This document shows, piece by piece, positions 37,928 to 48,824 of a DNA stretch of 64,000 nt. The position numbers and the translations under genes were made by a program. Each line of letters opens with the position of its first letter. The first letter of the stretch is position 1. The DNA comes from Ideonella alba (GTDB taxonomy: Bacteria; Pseudomonadota; Gammaproteobacteria; Burkholderiales; Burkholderiaceae_C). The notes beneath the pieces are model-generated. The model was not told where the DNA came from and did not search any database. It was given only the letters and a program-made list of their open reading frames with translations. Where the stretch lies: positions 372,001-436,000 of the forward strand of contig NZ_JAGQDF010000001.1 in assembly GCF_018069875.1 (NCBI RefSeq). The letters are read 5' to 3'.

Positions 37928-39222
37928 GCCGGCCCGCCGCACCGACCGGATCGCCGCACGGGGGTGTCGCCGGCACCGCCTGGTACTGGCACGCCCAGCC
38001 GGTCTTCCTGGGCGGCAACGAGGTGCAACTGCTGCAAGGCGGCGATGCGCTGTTCCCGGCGATGGAAGCGGCGATCGCACGGGCCCGCCACGAGATCTGG
38101 CTGGCCACCTACATCTTCCACCACGACCCCAGCGCCGAGCGCATGGCCGCGGCGCTGGCCGCTGCCGCGGCACGCGGTGTGCGGGTGCGGGTGGTGGTCG
38201 ACGGCTTTGGCTCGCACGCCAGCCTGGCCCGGCTGCAGCAATGGCTGCAGCCGCAGGGCGTGGCACTGGCGGTGTTCCGGCCGCTGGAGCGCTGGTGGAA
38301 CTGGCTGCAGCCGGGGCAACTGCGCCGGCTGCACCAGAAGCTGTGCGTGGTCGACGGCGAGGTGGGCTTCGTGGGCGGCATCAACGTGATCGACGACCGG
38401 GTCGACCTGAACCACGGGCCGCTGGACGCGCCGCGGCTGGATTTCGCCGTCGAGGTGCGCGGCCCGGCGGTGCTGCCGATCGAGCAGGCCTCGCGCGCCG
38501 TCTGGACACGCGCCGCCTTTGGCCGCGACTGGCAGGGCGAGATGCTGGCGCTGGCGCGCAGCGCGAAGCCGATGAGCGGCCTGCGCCGGCTGCTGCGCTC
38601 GGTGCGTCTGATGCCGCCGCTGCCGGCGCTGCCGCAGCGGCCCGACCCGGTGCAGGTGGCGCTGGTGGTGCGCGACAACCTGCGCCAGCGCCGCGCGATC
38701 GAGCGGGCCTACATCGAGGCGATCGACGGCGCGCGCCAGCGTGTCGACCTGATTTCGCCGTACTTCTACCCCGGCCAGGGATTCCGACGCGCGTTGCGCC
38801 GCGCCGCCCGGCGCGGTGTGCAGGTGCGGCTGCTGCTCCAGGGCCGGCCCGACTACAGGCTGGCGGCCACCGCGGCGCGCGTGCTTTACGACGAACTGCT
38901 GGGCCAGGGCGTGCAGATCTTCGAGTACACGCCGGCCTTCCTGCACGCCAAGGTCTGTGTGGTCGACGACGACTGGGCCACCGTGGGCAGCTCCAACATC
39001 GACCCGCTGTCGCTGCTGCTGAACCTGGAGGCCAACCTGCTGGTGCGCGACCGTGCCTTTGCCGCCACCACCGCGGCGGCCTTCGAGCAGGCGGTGGCCT
39101 TGTCGCAGCGCGTGACCGACGCGCCGCTGGGCCGTGGCGCCTTCGCCGCGCTGCGCCGCGGCCTGATCGCCTCGCTGGCCCACTGGTACCTGCGCATGGC
39201 GGGCCTGAGCGGCCGCTACTGA
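37924..39222 (+). CDS. clsB: phospholipase D family protein, cardiolipin synthase ClsB-like
   Basis: The protein has two HKD motifs, HQKLCVVDGEVGFVGGIN and HAKVCVVDDDWATVGSSN, so it is a phospholipase-D-type transferase that most likely makes cardiolipin from phosphatidylglycerol and a second lipid. The frame has no ATG, GTG or TTG between a stop at 37681 and GTG 38023. The conserved N-terminal strand (VFLGGNEVQLL) extends upstream of that GTG, so I propose a CTG start at 37924, which overlaps the previous stop as CTGA. With GTG 38023 the protein would be 399 residues; with CTG it is 432 residues. Confidence 0.82.
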   Translation: MSRPAAPTGSPHGGVAGTAWYWHAQPVFLGGNEVQLLQGGDALFPAMEAAIARARHEIWLATYIFHHDPSAERMAAALAAAAARGVRVRVVVDGFGSHASLARLQQWLQPQGVALAVFRPLERWWNWLQPGQLRRLHQKLCVVDGEVGFVGGINVIDDRVDLNHGPLDAPRLDFAVEVRGPAVLPIEQASRAVWTRAAFGRDWQGEMLALARSAKPMSGLRRLLRSVRLMPPLPALPQRPDPVQVALVVRDNLRQRRAIERAYIEAIDGARQRVDLISPYFYPGQGFRRALRRAARRGVQVRLLLQGRPDYRLAATAARVLYDELLGQGVQIFEYTPAFLHAKVCVVDDDWATVGSSNIDPLSLLLNLEANLLVRDRAFAATTAAAFEQAVALSQRVTDAPLGRGAFAALRRGLIASLAHWYLRMAGLSGRY

Positions 39223-39330
39223 GGCGGCCTGCGCTGGGGCGGCCTGCAGCGGGCCGCGGCCCCCGCGGGCCCGCTGAGGCCGAGGTGACCCTGCACCGTT
39301 GTGCGGCGACACAGAAGCACACCATTGCGC

Positions 39331-39363
39331 TCAACATATGTGTTGACAGCACATTCTGTTGAG
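39331..39363. promoter_or_regulatory. palindrome plus TTGACA element upstream of nonaheme cytochrome
   Basis: TCAACATATGTGTTGA (39331-39346) is a 6-bp inverted repeat with a 4-base spacer. A third half-site, TGTTGAG, lies at 39357-39363. TTGACA at 39343-39348 is a perfect -35 hexamer that overlaps the palindrome, so a regulator bound here could block RNA polymerase. No clear -10 sequence is seen, so the promoter is tentative. It lies about 100 bp upstream of the cytochrome start. Confidence 0.45.
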
Positions 39364-39460
39364 CGGAGCATCCGTGTCCAATCCACCTAGATACCCACGC
39401 CCGTTGGGGTATATAGCCGTTCACACCGCACCGGCGATCTGCCCCCGGAGGACCCACACG

Positions 39461-41140
39461 ATGCGACCCTTGACCCTGTGGTCCCGCCTGCTGGCGGGCC
39501 TGGCACTGAGCAGTGCCGCCCTGTTGCCGGCCCAGGCCGCTGTCCTCAAGGTGGTGGGCTGGAACGATCTGGGCATGCACTGCATGGACTCCGACTACTC
39601 GGTGTTCAGCATCCTGCCGCCGTTCAACACGCTGCATGCGCAGGTGATTGACACCACCAACAACAAGCTGGTGACCAGCGGTGTCACGGTCAGCTTCGAG
39701 GCGCTGGCCGACCTCGGCGGCTCGCGCAACACCTATTCGGTGGGCAAGACCAATTTCTGGGATTACGCCAAGCCGCTGTATGGCGCCGACCTGCCTCCGG
39801 GCATCGGCCTGACCGGCCTGGGCACCGCGGGCGTCACGCCGCAGGCCATGAGCTGGCAGGCCACGCCGGCGATGTGGGAGGCGGTGGGCATCCCCATCAC
39901 CCCGGTCGATGACACGTTCAAGAAGAACACCTACCCGATGACCAAGGTGGTGGTGCGCGACAGCACCGGCACCGAGGTGGCGCACGCCCGTGTGGTCCTG
40001 CCGGTCTCGGACGAGATGACCTGCGTGGCCTGTCATGCCTCCGGCTCGCAGGACGCGGCCAAGCCGGCACGCGGCTGGGTCTACGACCCGCGCGGACCCG
40101 AGAAGGACTACCGCCGCAACATCCTGGCACGTCATGACGACCAGCATCTGGGGACGGCCAAGTACAAGAAGGCGCTGCTGGCCGCCGGATACTCGAAGAA
40201 GGGCCTGCTGGATTCGGCGGATGGCGGTCACCCGATCCTGTGCGCGGCCTGCCATGCCTCCAACGCACTGCCCGGGACGGGCCAGGTCGGCATTTCGGCC
40301 ATGACCTCCGCCACGCACACGCTGCACGCGTCGGTGATCAATCCCAACACGGGCCTGAAGCTGGGCGACGACAAGGACCGCGGCGCCTGCTACATGTGCC
40401 ACCCGGGTGCTGAAACCAAGTGCCTGCGCGGCGTGATGGGCAACGCCACCGGCCCGGATGGCCTGCCCTCGATCCAGTGCCAGAGCTGCCACTCGACGAT
40501 GGCCAAGGTCGGCTCGCCCAAGCGCGTGGGCTGGCTGCAGCAACCCACCTGCCAGGCCTGCCACTACGACGGCAAGCGCGACCTGATGGCGGTGAACGCC
40601 AAGGGCCAGGTCAAGACCCCGGCCGACACCCGCTTCGCCACCAACGCCAACGTGCCGGCCCCGGGCTTCAACCTGTACCGCTTCAGCAAGGGCCACGGCG
40701 GCCTGCAGTGCGAGGCCTGCCACGGCTCCACGCACGCCGAGTACACCAGCTCGCACGACGGCGACAACCAGGTGTCCATCGACACCCAGGGCCATGTCGG
40801 CACGCTCAGCGAGTGCAGCGCCTGCCACAGCAACCTGCGCACCACGGCCAACGGCGGTCCGCATGGCCTGCACACCATCGGCCAGGCCTGGGTGGGTGGC
40901 CACGGCAATGCCGCCGAGCGTGATCGTCAGGCCTGTGCGTACTGCCACGGCGCCGACTTCCGCGGCTCGCCGCTGGCCAAGACCGCGGCCGTCCGCGACT
41001 TCAATGCCGATGGCAAGAAGAAGCACTACGAGGCCGGCACCCAGGTGACCTGCTACGACTGCCACAACGGCCCGGGCGGCAATCTGGCCCGCAAGGCCCA
41101 GCGCGCCGAGGCCACCCGGCTGGTCACCGCCGCGCACTGA
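39461..41140 (+). CDS. nonaheme cytochrome c
   Basis: The 559-residue protein has a signal peptide (residues 1-26, ending AQAA) and nine CXXCH motifs: CVACH, CAACH, CYMCH, CQSCH, CQACH, CEACH, CSACH, CAYCH and CYDCH. The N-terminal 170 residues are heme-free and contain the distinctive GMHCMDSDYSVFSILPP, which I recall from multiheme cytochromes of metal-respiring bacteria, without a settled name. ATG 39461 follows a CGGAGGA ribosome site. It is on the opposite strand from the cytochrome/ccm train, about 3 kb away, and would depend on that ccm set. A role in the same electron conduit is inferred. Confidence 0.87.
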   Translation: MRPLTLWSRLLAGLALSSAALLPAQAAVLKVVGWNDLGMHCMDSDYSVFSILPPFNTLHAQVIDTTNNKLVTSGVTVSFEALADLGGSRNTYSVGKTNFWDYAKPLYGADLPPGIGLTGLGTAGVTPQAMSWQATPAMWEAVGIPITPVDDTFKKNTYPMTKVVVRDSTGTEVAHARVVLPVSDEMTCVACHASGSQDAAKPARGWVYDPRGPEKDYRRNILARHDDQHLGTAKYKKALLAAGYSKKGLLDSADGGHPILCAACHASNALPGTGQVGISAMTSATHTLHASVINPNTGLKLGDDKDRGACYMCHPGAETKCLRGVMGNATGPDGLPSIQCQSCHSTMAKVGSPKRVGWLQQPTCQACHYDGKRDLMAVNAKGQVKTPADTRFATNANVPAPGFNLYRFSKGHGGLQCEACHGSTHAEYTSSHDGDNQVSIDTQGHVGTLSECSACHSNLRTTANGGPHGLHTIGQAWVGGHGNAAERDRQACAYCHGADFRGSPLAKTAAVRDFNADGKKKHYEAGTQVTCYDCHNGPGGNLARKAQRAEATRLVTAAH

Positions 41141-41159
41141 GCGGCTGAGCGCACCCCCG

Positions 41160-41183
41160 CACGGCGGCCCGCGGGCCGCCGTG
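41160..41183 (+). terminator. strong hairpin after the nonaheme cytochrome gene
   Basis: CACGGCGGCCC (41160-41170) pairs perfectly with GGGCCGCCGTG (41173-41183), an 11-bp GC-only stem with a minimal loop. It begins 20 bp after the cytochrome stop and is followed by TGCCTTTC. It also lies just beyond the hutF stop on the other strand, so it may serve both directions. Confidence 0.65.
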
Positions 41184-41203
41184 TGCCTTTCACCGTGGGT
41201 GTG

Positions 41204-42583
41204 TCAGACGGACTGCCACAGCCGCTGCATCACCGCCGCCAGGCGCTCGGCGGCGGCCTCGCGGCCGGGCTGGTGGTTCGACTGTCGCACCCAGGTGCCG
41301 GCCACCATCACGTCGCGCCAGGGCCGTGTGGGCGCCGAGAACACCAGCGCATCCAGCCGATGACTGGCCGGGATGCCGGTCAAGGCCGGGTCGTCCGCCG
41401 CCATCACCAGCAGATCGGCGCGCGCCCCCGGCGTCAGGCCCCAGGCCGGCAGGCCCGCAGCGGCGGCACCAGCCTGGCGCGCCGCTTCGAACAGGCGGGC
41501 CGCGGTGGCCGGCTGCGATCGCGCCGGATCAGCCGCCAGGTTGCGTTGCCGACGGGCCAGGCGCTGGCCCCACTCCAGCCAGCGCAGTTCCTCGCGCCAG
41601 TCGCGCGTGACCTGGCTGTCCGAGCCCACCGCCACCGGCACACCGGCAGCCAGCCAGGCCGACAGGTCGGTCAGGCCGTCACCCAGGTCGGCCTCGGTGC
41701 CGGGGCAGATCACCACGCCGGCGCCGCTGGCTGCCACGCCGGCGACCTCGGCGGGCGTCGCATGCGTGGCGTGGACCAGTTGCCAGCGGGCATCCAGCAG
41801 CTGTTCGTGCAGCAGCCACTCGATCGGCCGTCGACCGGTGGCGGCCAGGCAGTCGTCGACTTCGCCGGTCTGTTCGGCCACGTGGATGTGGATCGCACCG
41901 GACCAGCCCGCGGCCAGGTGGGCCAGGCGGTGAATGGACTCGGGCGCGGCGCCGCGCAGCGAATGGATCGCGAGGCCGGCGTCGAAGCGCGCATCAGCCT
42001 GGGTGCGCAGGCGCTGGCTGGCCGACCAGACCTCGTCGGCGCCCAGCCGGAAGCGCGCCTGGTCGGGCCGCAGTGCGCCGTGGCGGAAGCCGGCGCGCTC
42101 GTACAGCACCGGCAGCAGCGTCAGGCCGATGCCGCTGGCACGCGCGCTGTCGCGCAATGCCCAGGCCATGGCCAGCGGGTCGGCATGCGGCTGACCGTCG
42201 GCCTGGTGCTGCAGGTAGTGGAATTCGCAGACCTGGGTGTAGCCGCCCTCGATCAGCTCATGGAACAGGTGGGTGGCGATGTCGCGCACCTCGTCCACGC
42301 TGACCTGACCGGCCACGCGGTACATGCGGTCGCGCCAGCTCCAGAAGTCGTCGCTGTCCTGCTCGCGCCGCTCCGACAGCCCGGCAAAGGCGCGCTGGAA
42401 CGCGTGGCTGTGCGCATCCACCAGGCCCGGCAGCCCCGGGCCGGCCAGGCGCTCGGCGTGCGGCGGGCAGGGCTGGTCGGCGACGATGCGCGCCCAGCAG
42501 CCGGCGCCGTCGACCTCCAGCAGCACCTGGTCCTGCCAGCGGCCATCGACCCAGGCCTGCGGGGCCCACAGCAGGCGGCTCAT
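41204..42583 (-). CDS. hutF: formimidoylglutamate deiminase
   Basis: The 459-residue amidohydrolase converts N-formimidoyl-glutamate to N-formyl-glutamate and ammonia. It has GLVDAHSHAFQRAFAGL (metal-binding His pair), HIHVAEQ, HATHATPAE and VAVGSDSQV (metal Asp). ATG 42583 overlaps the hutG stop by 4 bp; a longer frame has no conserved sequence. With hutG this defines the five-step hut pathway that goes through formylglutamate. Confidence 0.95.
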   Translation of the reverse strand: MSRLLWAPQAWVDGRWQDQVLLEVDGAGCWARIVADQPCPPHAERLAGPGLPGLVDAHSHAFQRAFAGLSERREQDSDDFWSWRDRMYRVAGQVSVDEVRDIATHLFHELIEGGYTQVCEFHYLQHQADGQPHADPLAMAWALRDSARASGIGLTLLPVLYERAGFRHGALRPDQARFRLGADEVWSASQRLRTQADARFDAGLAIHSLRGAAPESIHRLAHLAAGWSGAIHIHVAEQTGEVDDCLAATGRRPIEWLLHEQLLDARWQLVHATHATPAEVAGVAASGAGVVICPGTEADLGDGLTDLSAWLAAGVPVAVGSDSQVTRDWREELRWLEWGQRLARRQRNLAADPARSQPATAARLFEAARQAGAAAAGLPAWGLTPGARADLLVMAADDPALTGIPASHRLDALVFSAPTRPWRDVMVAGTWVRQSNHQPGREAAAERLAAVMQRLWQSV

Positions 42584-43392
42584 CGCGCCGCCCCGTGCGC
42601 CAGCATCGTGCGCAGCAGCCCGTCCAGCACCGGCTGCAGGCGCGCCACGCGGGCCGCATCCAGCCGCGGCTCGCCCTGCGCGGGCATGGCCTCGTCCATC
42701 GCGCATTGCCAGCCCATCTCCAGCTGCACGGCCTGCACGCCCTGGGCCGGCTGGCCGTAATGCCGGGTGATGTAGCCGCCCTTGAAGCGGCCGTCGACCA
42801 CCCAGCTGAAGCGGTCCTGGGCTGCCAGGACCTCGCGCAGCGCGTCGCGCAGCGCGGGCGTGGCGGCCTGGCCGTCGGCGGTGCCCAGGTTCAGGTCGGG
42901 CAGGCGCCCGTCGAACAGCCAGGGCAGCTCGGGGCGGATGCTGTGGCCGTCGAACAGCAGCGCATGGCCGTGCTCGGTGCGCAGCCGGGCCAGCTCAGCG
43001 GTCAGGGCCTCGTGGTACGGGCGCCAGTACTGCTCGCGGCGGCGGGCGATCTCGGCGGCGTCGGGCGCCTGGCCGGGGCGGTAGATCGGCAGGCCCTCGA
43101 AGTTGCGCGTGGGGCACAGCTCGGTGTTGTTCGCACCCGGGTACATCGGGGCGTCGGTGGGCGGTCGGTTCAGGTCGATCAGGTAGCGTGAATGGCGCGG
43201 CACGATCAGGCTGGCGCCCAGGTCGCGGGCGAAGGCGTAGAGCTCGTCCAGGCACCAGTCGGTGTCCTCGACGCGCAGCGCGCGTTCGGTGTAGCGCGGC
43301 TGCTGGTCCAGCGGCAGCGCGGTGCCGGCATGCGGCACGCTGACCAGCAGCGGCCGGTGGCCGCGGTGCAGGGTGAAGACGGGATGGGTCAC
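42580..43392 (-). CDS. hutG: N-formylglutamate deformylase
   Basis: The 270-residue metal-dependent enzyme hydrolyses N-formylglutamate to glutamate and formate. Motifs are LVSVPHAGTALP, SRYLIDLNRPP and FDGHSIRPELPWLFDGRLPDLNLG (catalytic Glu/His region, residues about 147-170). The family end RLQPVLDGLL is intact. It lies between hutI and hutF in the hutC-D-I-G-F direction, with a 64-bp gap from hutI. Confidence 0.95.
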   Translation of the reverse strand: MTHPVFTLHRGHRPLLVSVPHAGTALPLDQQPRYTERALRVEDTDWCLDELYAFARDLGASLIVPRHSRYLIDLNRPPTDAPMYPGANNTELCPTRNFEGLPIYRPGQAPDAAEIARRREQYWRPYHEALTAELARLRTEHGHALLFDGHSIRPELPWLFDGRLPDLNLGTADGQAATPALRDALREVLAAQDRFSWVVDGRFKGGYITRHYGQPAQGVQAVQLEMGWQCAMDEAMPAQGEPRLDAARVARLQPVLDGLLRTMLAHGAAR

Positions 43393-43456
43393 TGGTCAGT
43401 CCTCCGTGCGGCGCACGGCGCTGTGCGCGCGGGGTAGCGGCACCGGCCCGGCGCGC

Positions 43457-44659
43457 TCATGCGGTCTCCCGGCCGGCCACCCAGGTGCGGCAGGTGGGGC
43501 GTTGACCAAAGGCATAGGCCAGCGTGCGGGGGTGGTCGATGTCGAAATGGGCGAGGTCGGCGCGTTGGCCTGGCTGCAGCGTACCGCGGTCGGCCAGCCC
43601 CAGCGCGCGCGCGCCCTCGCGGGTCATGCCCGCCACGGCCTCCTCAGGGGTCAGGCGCAGCAGCGTGCAGGCCAGATGGATCATCAGCAGCGGCGACAGC
43701 GTCGGCGAGCTGCCGGGGTTGTGGTCGGTGGCCACGGCGATCGGCACGCCGGCGGCGCGCAGGCGCTCGATGGGTGGCAGCTTCGTCTCGCGCAGGAAAT
43801 GGAAGGCGCCGGGCAGCAGCACCGCCACGGTGCCGGCGGCGGCCATCGCGGCGATGCCCTCGTCGCTGAGCCATTCCAGGTGGTCGGCGCTGAGTGCACC
43901 GAAGCGCGCCGCCAGCGCGGCGCCGCCGCTCTCGCTGAGCTGCTCGGCATGCAGCTTGACCGGCAGCCCCAGCGCGCGAGCCACCTCAAACACCCGCTCG
44001 ACCTGGGCCGGGCTGAAGGCGATGCGCTCGCAGAAGGCATCGACCGCGTCGACCAGGCCCTCGGCCTGCCAGCGCGGTAGCCAGGTGCAGACGGCGTCGA
44101 TGTAGTCATCGGCGCGACCGGCGTACTCGGGCGGCAGCGCATGCGCCGGCAAGGCGGTGGTGCGCACCGTCTGGCCCGTGGCTGCGCCCACTGCGCGCGC
44201 CACGCGCAGGCAGCGCGCCTCGTCGGCCTCGGTCAGGCCGTAGCCGGATTTGATCTCCAGTGTCGTCACGCCTTCAGCGCGCAGCGCGCGGGCGCGGCGC
44301 AGGGCCCCGTGCAGCAGGTCCTCGTCGGTGGCGCTGCGGGTGGCGCTGACGGTGGCGCGGATGCCGCCGCCCTCGCGGGCGATCTGCTCGTAGCTGATGC
44401 CTTGCAGACGGCGCTCGAACTCGGCCGCGCGGTCGCCGCCGTAGACCAGGTGGGTGTGGGCATCGACCAGGCCCGGCAGCAGCACGCCGCCGTGCAGGTC
44501 GATCACCTCGTCGTTGCGCGCGTCGGCCGGCACCGCATCGGCGGGGCCCACCCAGACGATGCGTCCGTCCTCGGCCAGCAGCGCGCCATCGGCCATCCAG
44601 CCCCAGGGGCTGGCGCCGTCCATCGTCGCGATCGCCGCACCACGCCAGAGCTGCCTCAT
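43457..44659 (-). CDS. hutI: imidazolonepropionase
   Basis: The 400-residue amidohydrolase opens the imidazolone ring to form N-formimidoyl-glutamate. It has [36 protein letters not shown] and [12 protein letters not shown], all in family order. The start ATG 44659 overlaps the hutD stop by 4 bp, and upstream in-frame sequence is a shadow of hutD. Confidence 0.96.
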   Translation of the reverse strand: MRQLWRGAAIATMDGASPWGWMADGALLAEDGRIVWVGPADAVPADARNDEVIDLHGGVLLPGLVDAHTHLVYGGDRAAEFERRLQGISYEQIAREGGGIRATVSATRSATDEDLLHGALRRARALRAEGVTTLEIKSGYGLTEADEARCLRVARAVGAATGQTVRTTALPAHALPPEYAGRADDYIDAVCTWLPRWQAEGLVDAVDAFCERIAFSPAQVERVFEVARALGLPVKLHAEQLSESGGAALAARFGALSADHLEWLSDEGIAAMAAAGTVAVLLPGAFHFLRETKLPPIERLRAAGVPIAVATDHNPGSSPTLSPLLMIHLACTLLRLTPEEAVAGMTREGARALGLADRGTLQPGQRADLAHFDIDHPRTLAYAFGQRPTCRTWVAGRETA

Positions 44660-45225
44660 CGGGTGCCTCCGCGCGGCAGGGCCAGCCAGTAGGCGGGCGC
44701 ACTGGCACCGGCCAGTTGCCAGGCGTGCGGGTCGTCCTCGCTCCACAGCAGCGTGCCGGCGGGCACCGCCAGCGGCGCTTCGCCTGCACGGCGCAGCCAG
44801 GCGTGGCCATGGCTGTACAGACCGCGCCAGCGTGGGCCCGGCGGCAGGCCCAGCGCCAGTGCCCAGGCGATGCAGCCGGGGCCCTCGGCGTGGCGCACCA
44901 TCAGGTTCAGGTCGCGCGTGGGACCGTCCAGCGGCTCGCAGTGCGGCGCTTCGGCGCCATCGAAGGCCAGCGGCGGGCTGTCGGTGCTGAGCGTCTGGCG
45001 GTGCGCGCCGAAGTGCAGGCGCACGCCGGCACCTTCGAGCACCGCAAAACCGCGCCAGTGGCCGGGCCAGGGCGAGAAGGGCCCGGGCGAGCGCACCTCG
45101 GCCACGCTGACGCGCAGCGTCCAGTCGTCAGGCCCGGGCCAGGTCAGCAGGGTGCGGGTGCTGCCGCCGCCGTTGCGCCAGGGCTCCGGCGCGGCCTGGT
45201 CCAGGTGGATGCGGTGGATCGTCAT
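44656..45225 (-). CDS. hutD: HutD family protein
   Basis: The 189-residue cupin-like protein has the HutD pattern [12 protein letters not shown] near residues 14-25 and a central [10 protein letters not shown]. HutD modulates histidine catabolism in Pseudomonas, probably by sensing or limiting urocanate or a later intermediate. It is not a catalytic step. It overlaps hutC and hutI by 4 bp each. Confidence 0.9.
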   Translation of the reverse strand: MTIHRIHLDQAAPEPWRNGGGSTRTLLTWPGPDDWTLRVSVAEVRSPGPFSPWPGHWRGFAVLEGAGVRLHFGAHRQTLSTDSPPLAFDGAEAPHCEPLDGPTRDLNLMVRHAEGPGCIAWALALGLPPGPRWRGLYSHGHAWLRRAGEAPLAVPAGTLLWSEDDPHAWQLAGASAPAYWLALPRGGTR

Positions 45226-45938
45226 GGCTGGAAATCTCCCTGCAGCTGGTAGCGGGCGCCGGGATGCACCAGCCGGGCCAGCGTGATCGGTCCCTGGCGG
45301 CTGAAGGTGCGGCGCACGATCACCAGGCAGGGATCCCCCCGGCCGATGCCCAGCCACTGCGCTTCCGGCGCGGTCGGCAGCGCGGCCTCGACCTGGTACT
45401 GCGCGCGCCACAGCGCGGTGGCGCCGAACAGGTAGTGGGTGGGGGTGATGCGGGTGAAGTCCTGTGCCAGGTACTGCGGCGCCTCGGCCGGGTTGACGTA
45501 GCGGTCCTCGCACTGCAGCGCGATGCCGTTCTCGCGGTGGACGATCACGGTGTGGAACACCATGGTGCCCTCGGCCACGCCCAGCTGCGCGGCCAGCGCC
45601 GGCGCCGCCGCCTCCTCGCGCTGCAGCATCACCTGGGCCTCGTGCTGGTGGCCGCGCTCGGCGATCTCCTCGTGCAGGTCACGCAGCATCAGCGTGGACG
45701 AGACCTTGTGCAGCGCCGCCGCGAAGGTGCCCACACCCTGCACGCGGTCGACCAGGCCCTCGGCCTGCAGCTCCTTGAGTGCGCGGTTGACGGTCATGCG
45801 GCTGACGTGGAACTGCGCGACCAGCTCGGCCTCGGAGGGCATCTGCGCGCCCGGCGGCCAGTCACCGGCGGCCAGCCGATCCTTCAGGTGCTGCTTGACC
45901 TGTGCATAGGGCGCTTGCGGGGATCTGGGGGAAACCAT
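45222..45938 (-). CDS. hutC: GntR-family histidine utilisation repressor
   Basis: The 238-residue regulator has a GntR winged helix at residues about 8-70 (MPSEAELVAQFHVSRMTVNRAL) and a UTRA effector domain after about residue 90. HutC represses hut genes until urocanate binds. ATG 45938 fits the family start; an ATG at 45959 would add seven residues. It is the first gene of hutC-D-I-G-F and is divergent from hutU across a 96-bp region with a HutC-like palindrome. Confidence 0.92.
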   Translation of the reverse strand: MVSPRSPQAPYAQVKQHLKDRLAAGDWPPGAQMPSEAELVAQFHVSRMTVNRALKELQAEGLVDRVQGVGTFAAALHKVSSTLMLRDLHEEIAERGHQHEAQVMLQREEAAAPALAAQLGVAEGTMVFHTVIVHRENGIALQCEDRYVNPAEAPQYLAQDFTRITPTHYLFGATALWRAQYQVEAALPTAPEAQWLGIGRGDPCLVIVRRTFSRQGPITLARLVHPGARYQLQGDFQP

Positions 45939-45962
45939 GGTGGCGGATCGTACTTGCATAAA

Positions 45963-45976
45963 CCTGTCTAGACAAG
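45963..45976. promoter_or_regulatory. hutC: HutC operator-like palindrome
   Basis: CCTGTCTAGACAAG has a perfect 10-bp core (TGTCTAGACA) and resembles the CTTGT...ACAAG operators of HutC. It lies between the divergent hutC and hutU starts, so one repressor dimer could control both directions. Confidence 0.6.
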
Positions 45977-46034
45977 TAGAGTCCATCCCCATCGCACGGC
46001 GACCTGACCGCCGCGCACCCTGCCGGAGACCGCC

Positions 46035-47735
<1,701 letters not shown>

Positions 47736-47751
47736 GCGAGCCGCCGACGTG

Positions 47752-48729
47752 TCAGTCCAGCTTGGTCCCCGAGGCCTTGACGGCCGCCGCCCAGCGCGGC
47801 ATTTCCGTGGCCAGGAAGCCGCGGAAGGCCTCATGGTCCAGGAAGGCCGGATCGGCCCCCTGGCTGACCATGCGGGTGCGGATGTCGGGCGTCTCGAGCA
47901 CCGCCTTGAAGGCGCCCGAGAGCTTCTCCAGCACCGGCCTGGGTGTGCCCGCCGGCGCCAGCACGCCATAGAAGCCCACCACGTCGAAGCCCATCAGGCC
48001 CGACTCGATCAGCGTGGGCGTGTCGGGCAGCGCGGCGCTGCGCTCGCGGCTGGTCACGGCCAGCGCGCGCAGCTTGCCGGCCTTCACGTACTGCGCGGCT
48101 TGCGGCACCGACTCGGCCATCAGCTGCACCTGGCCGGCGATCAGGTCGGTGAAGGCTGGCGCGCTGCCGCGGTAGGGAATGTGGACGATGAAGGTGCCGG
48201 TGGCCTGCTTGAACATCTCGGGCACCAGGTGGCTGATGCCGCCGTTGCCGGCCGAGCCGTAGTTCAGCCGGCCGGGCTGGCTCTTGGCCAGCTTCACCAG
48301 TTCGGCCACGCTGTTGGCGGGCACGGCCGGGTTGACCACCAGCGCCAGCGGTTGCTGGGCGGTGCGCGCCACCGGCGCGAAGTCCTTCAGCGTCTGGTAG
48401 CTGAGCTTGCTGTAGACGGCCGGGTTGATGACCATCGTGCCGGTGTTGGCCATCAGCAGCGTGTGGCCGTCGGGTTCGCTCTTGGCGACGAACTCGGCGC
48501 CCACGGTGCCGCCGGCGCCGGCCTTGTAGTCGATCACCACCGGCTGGCCCAGGCGCTTGCCCAGTTCATCGGCCAGCAGCCGTGCATGCGCGTCGAGCGG
48601 GCCGCCGGCCGGAAAGCCGATGATGATCTTCACCGGCTTGCTGGGAAAGGCCTGCGCCTGGGCTGCGAGCGGCCCGCCGGCCAGGGCGAGCGCCGCGAGG
48701 GCGCCGAGCATCAGTCGTCGTGGTTGCAT
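47752..48729 (-). CDS. Bug-family tripartite tricarboxylate transporter substrate-binding protein
   Basis: The 325-residue periplasmic binding protein has a signal peptide (residues 1-27, ending AQAQA) and the Bug entry [20 protein letters not shown]. Later motifs are [19 protein letters not shown] and [12 protein letters not shown]. It captures a small carboxylate or amide for a TctA/TctB-type transporter, which is not encoded nearby; Burkholderiales have many orphan Bug proteins. It lies on the opposite strand between hutU and hutH, so uptake of urocanate, histidine or a related acid is possible but unproven. Confidence 0.88.
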   Translation of the reverse strand: MQPRRLMLGALAALALAGGPLAAQAQAFPSKPVKIIIGFPAGGPLDAHARLLADELGKRLGQPVVIDYKAGAGGTVGAEFVAKSEPDGHTLLMANTGTMVINPAVYSKLSYQTLKDFAPVARTAQQPLALVVNPAVPANSVAELVKLAKSQPGRLNYGSAGNGGISHLVPEMFKQATGTFIVHIPYRGSAPAFTDLIAGQVQLMAESVPQAAQYVKAGKLRALAVTSRERSAALPDTPTLIESGLMGFDVVGFYGVLAPAGTPRPVLEKLSGAFKAVLETPDIRTRMVSQGADPAFLDHEAFRGFLATEMPRWAAAVKASGTKLD

Positions 48730-48824
48730 CTGGACATCCTGGCCGCACGCGGCCGACAAAACCGCGATGTTGGCGCCGCCGCGCGCCACCATCCCTCCGT
48801 ATTCCCCCTGTCGATGGAATCCCC

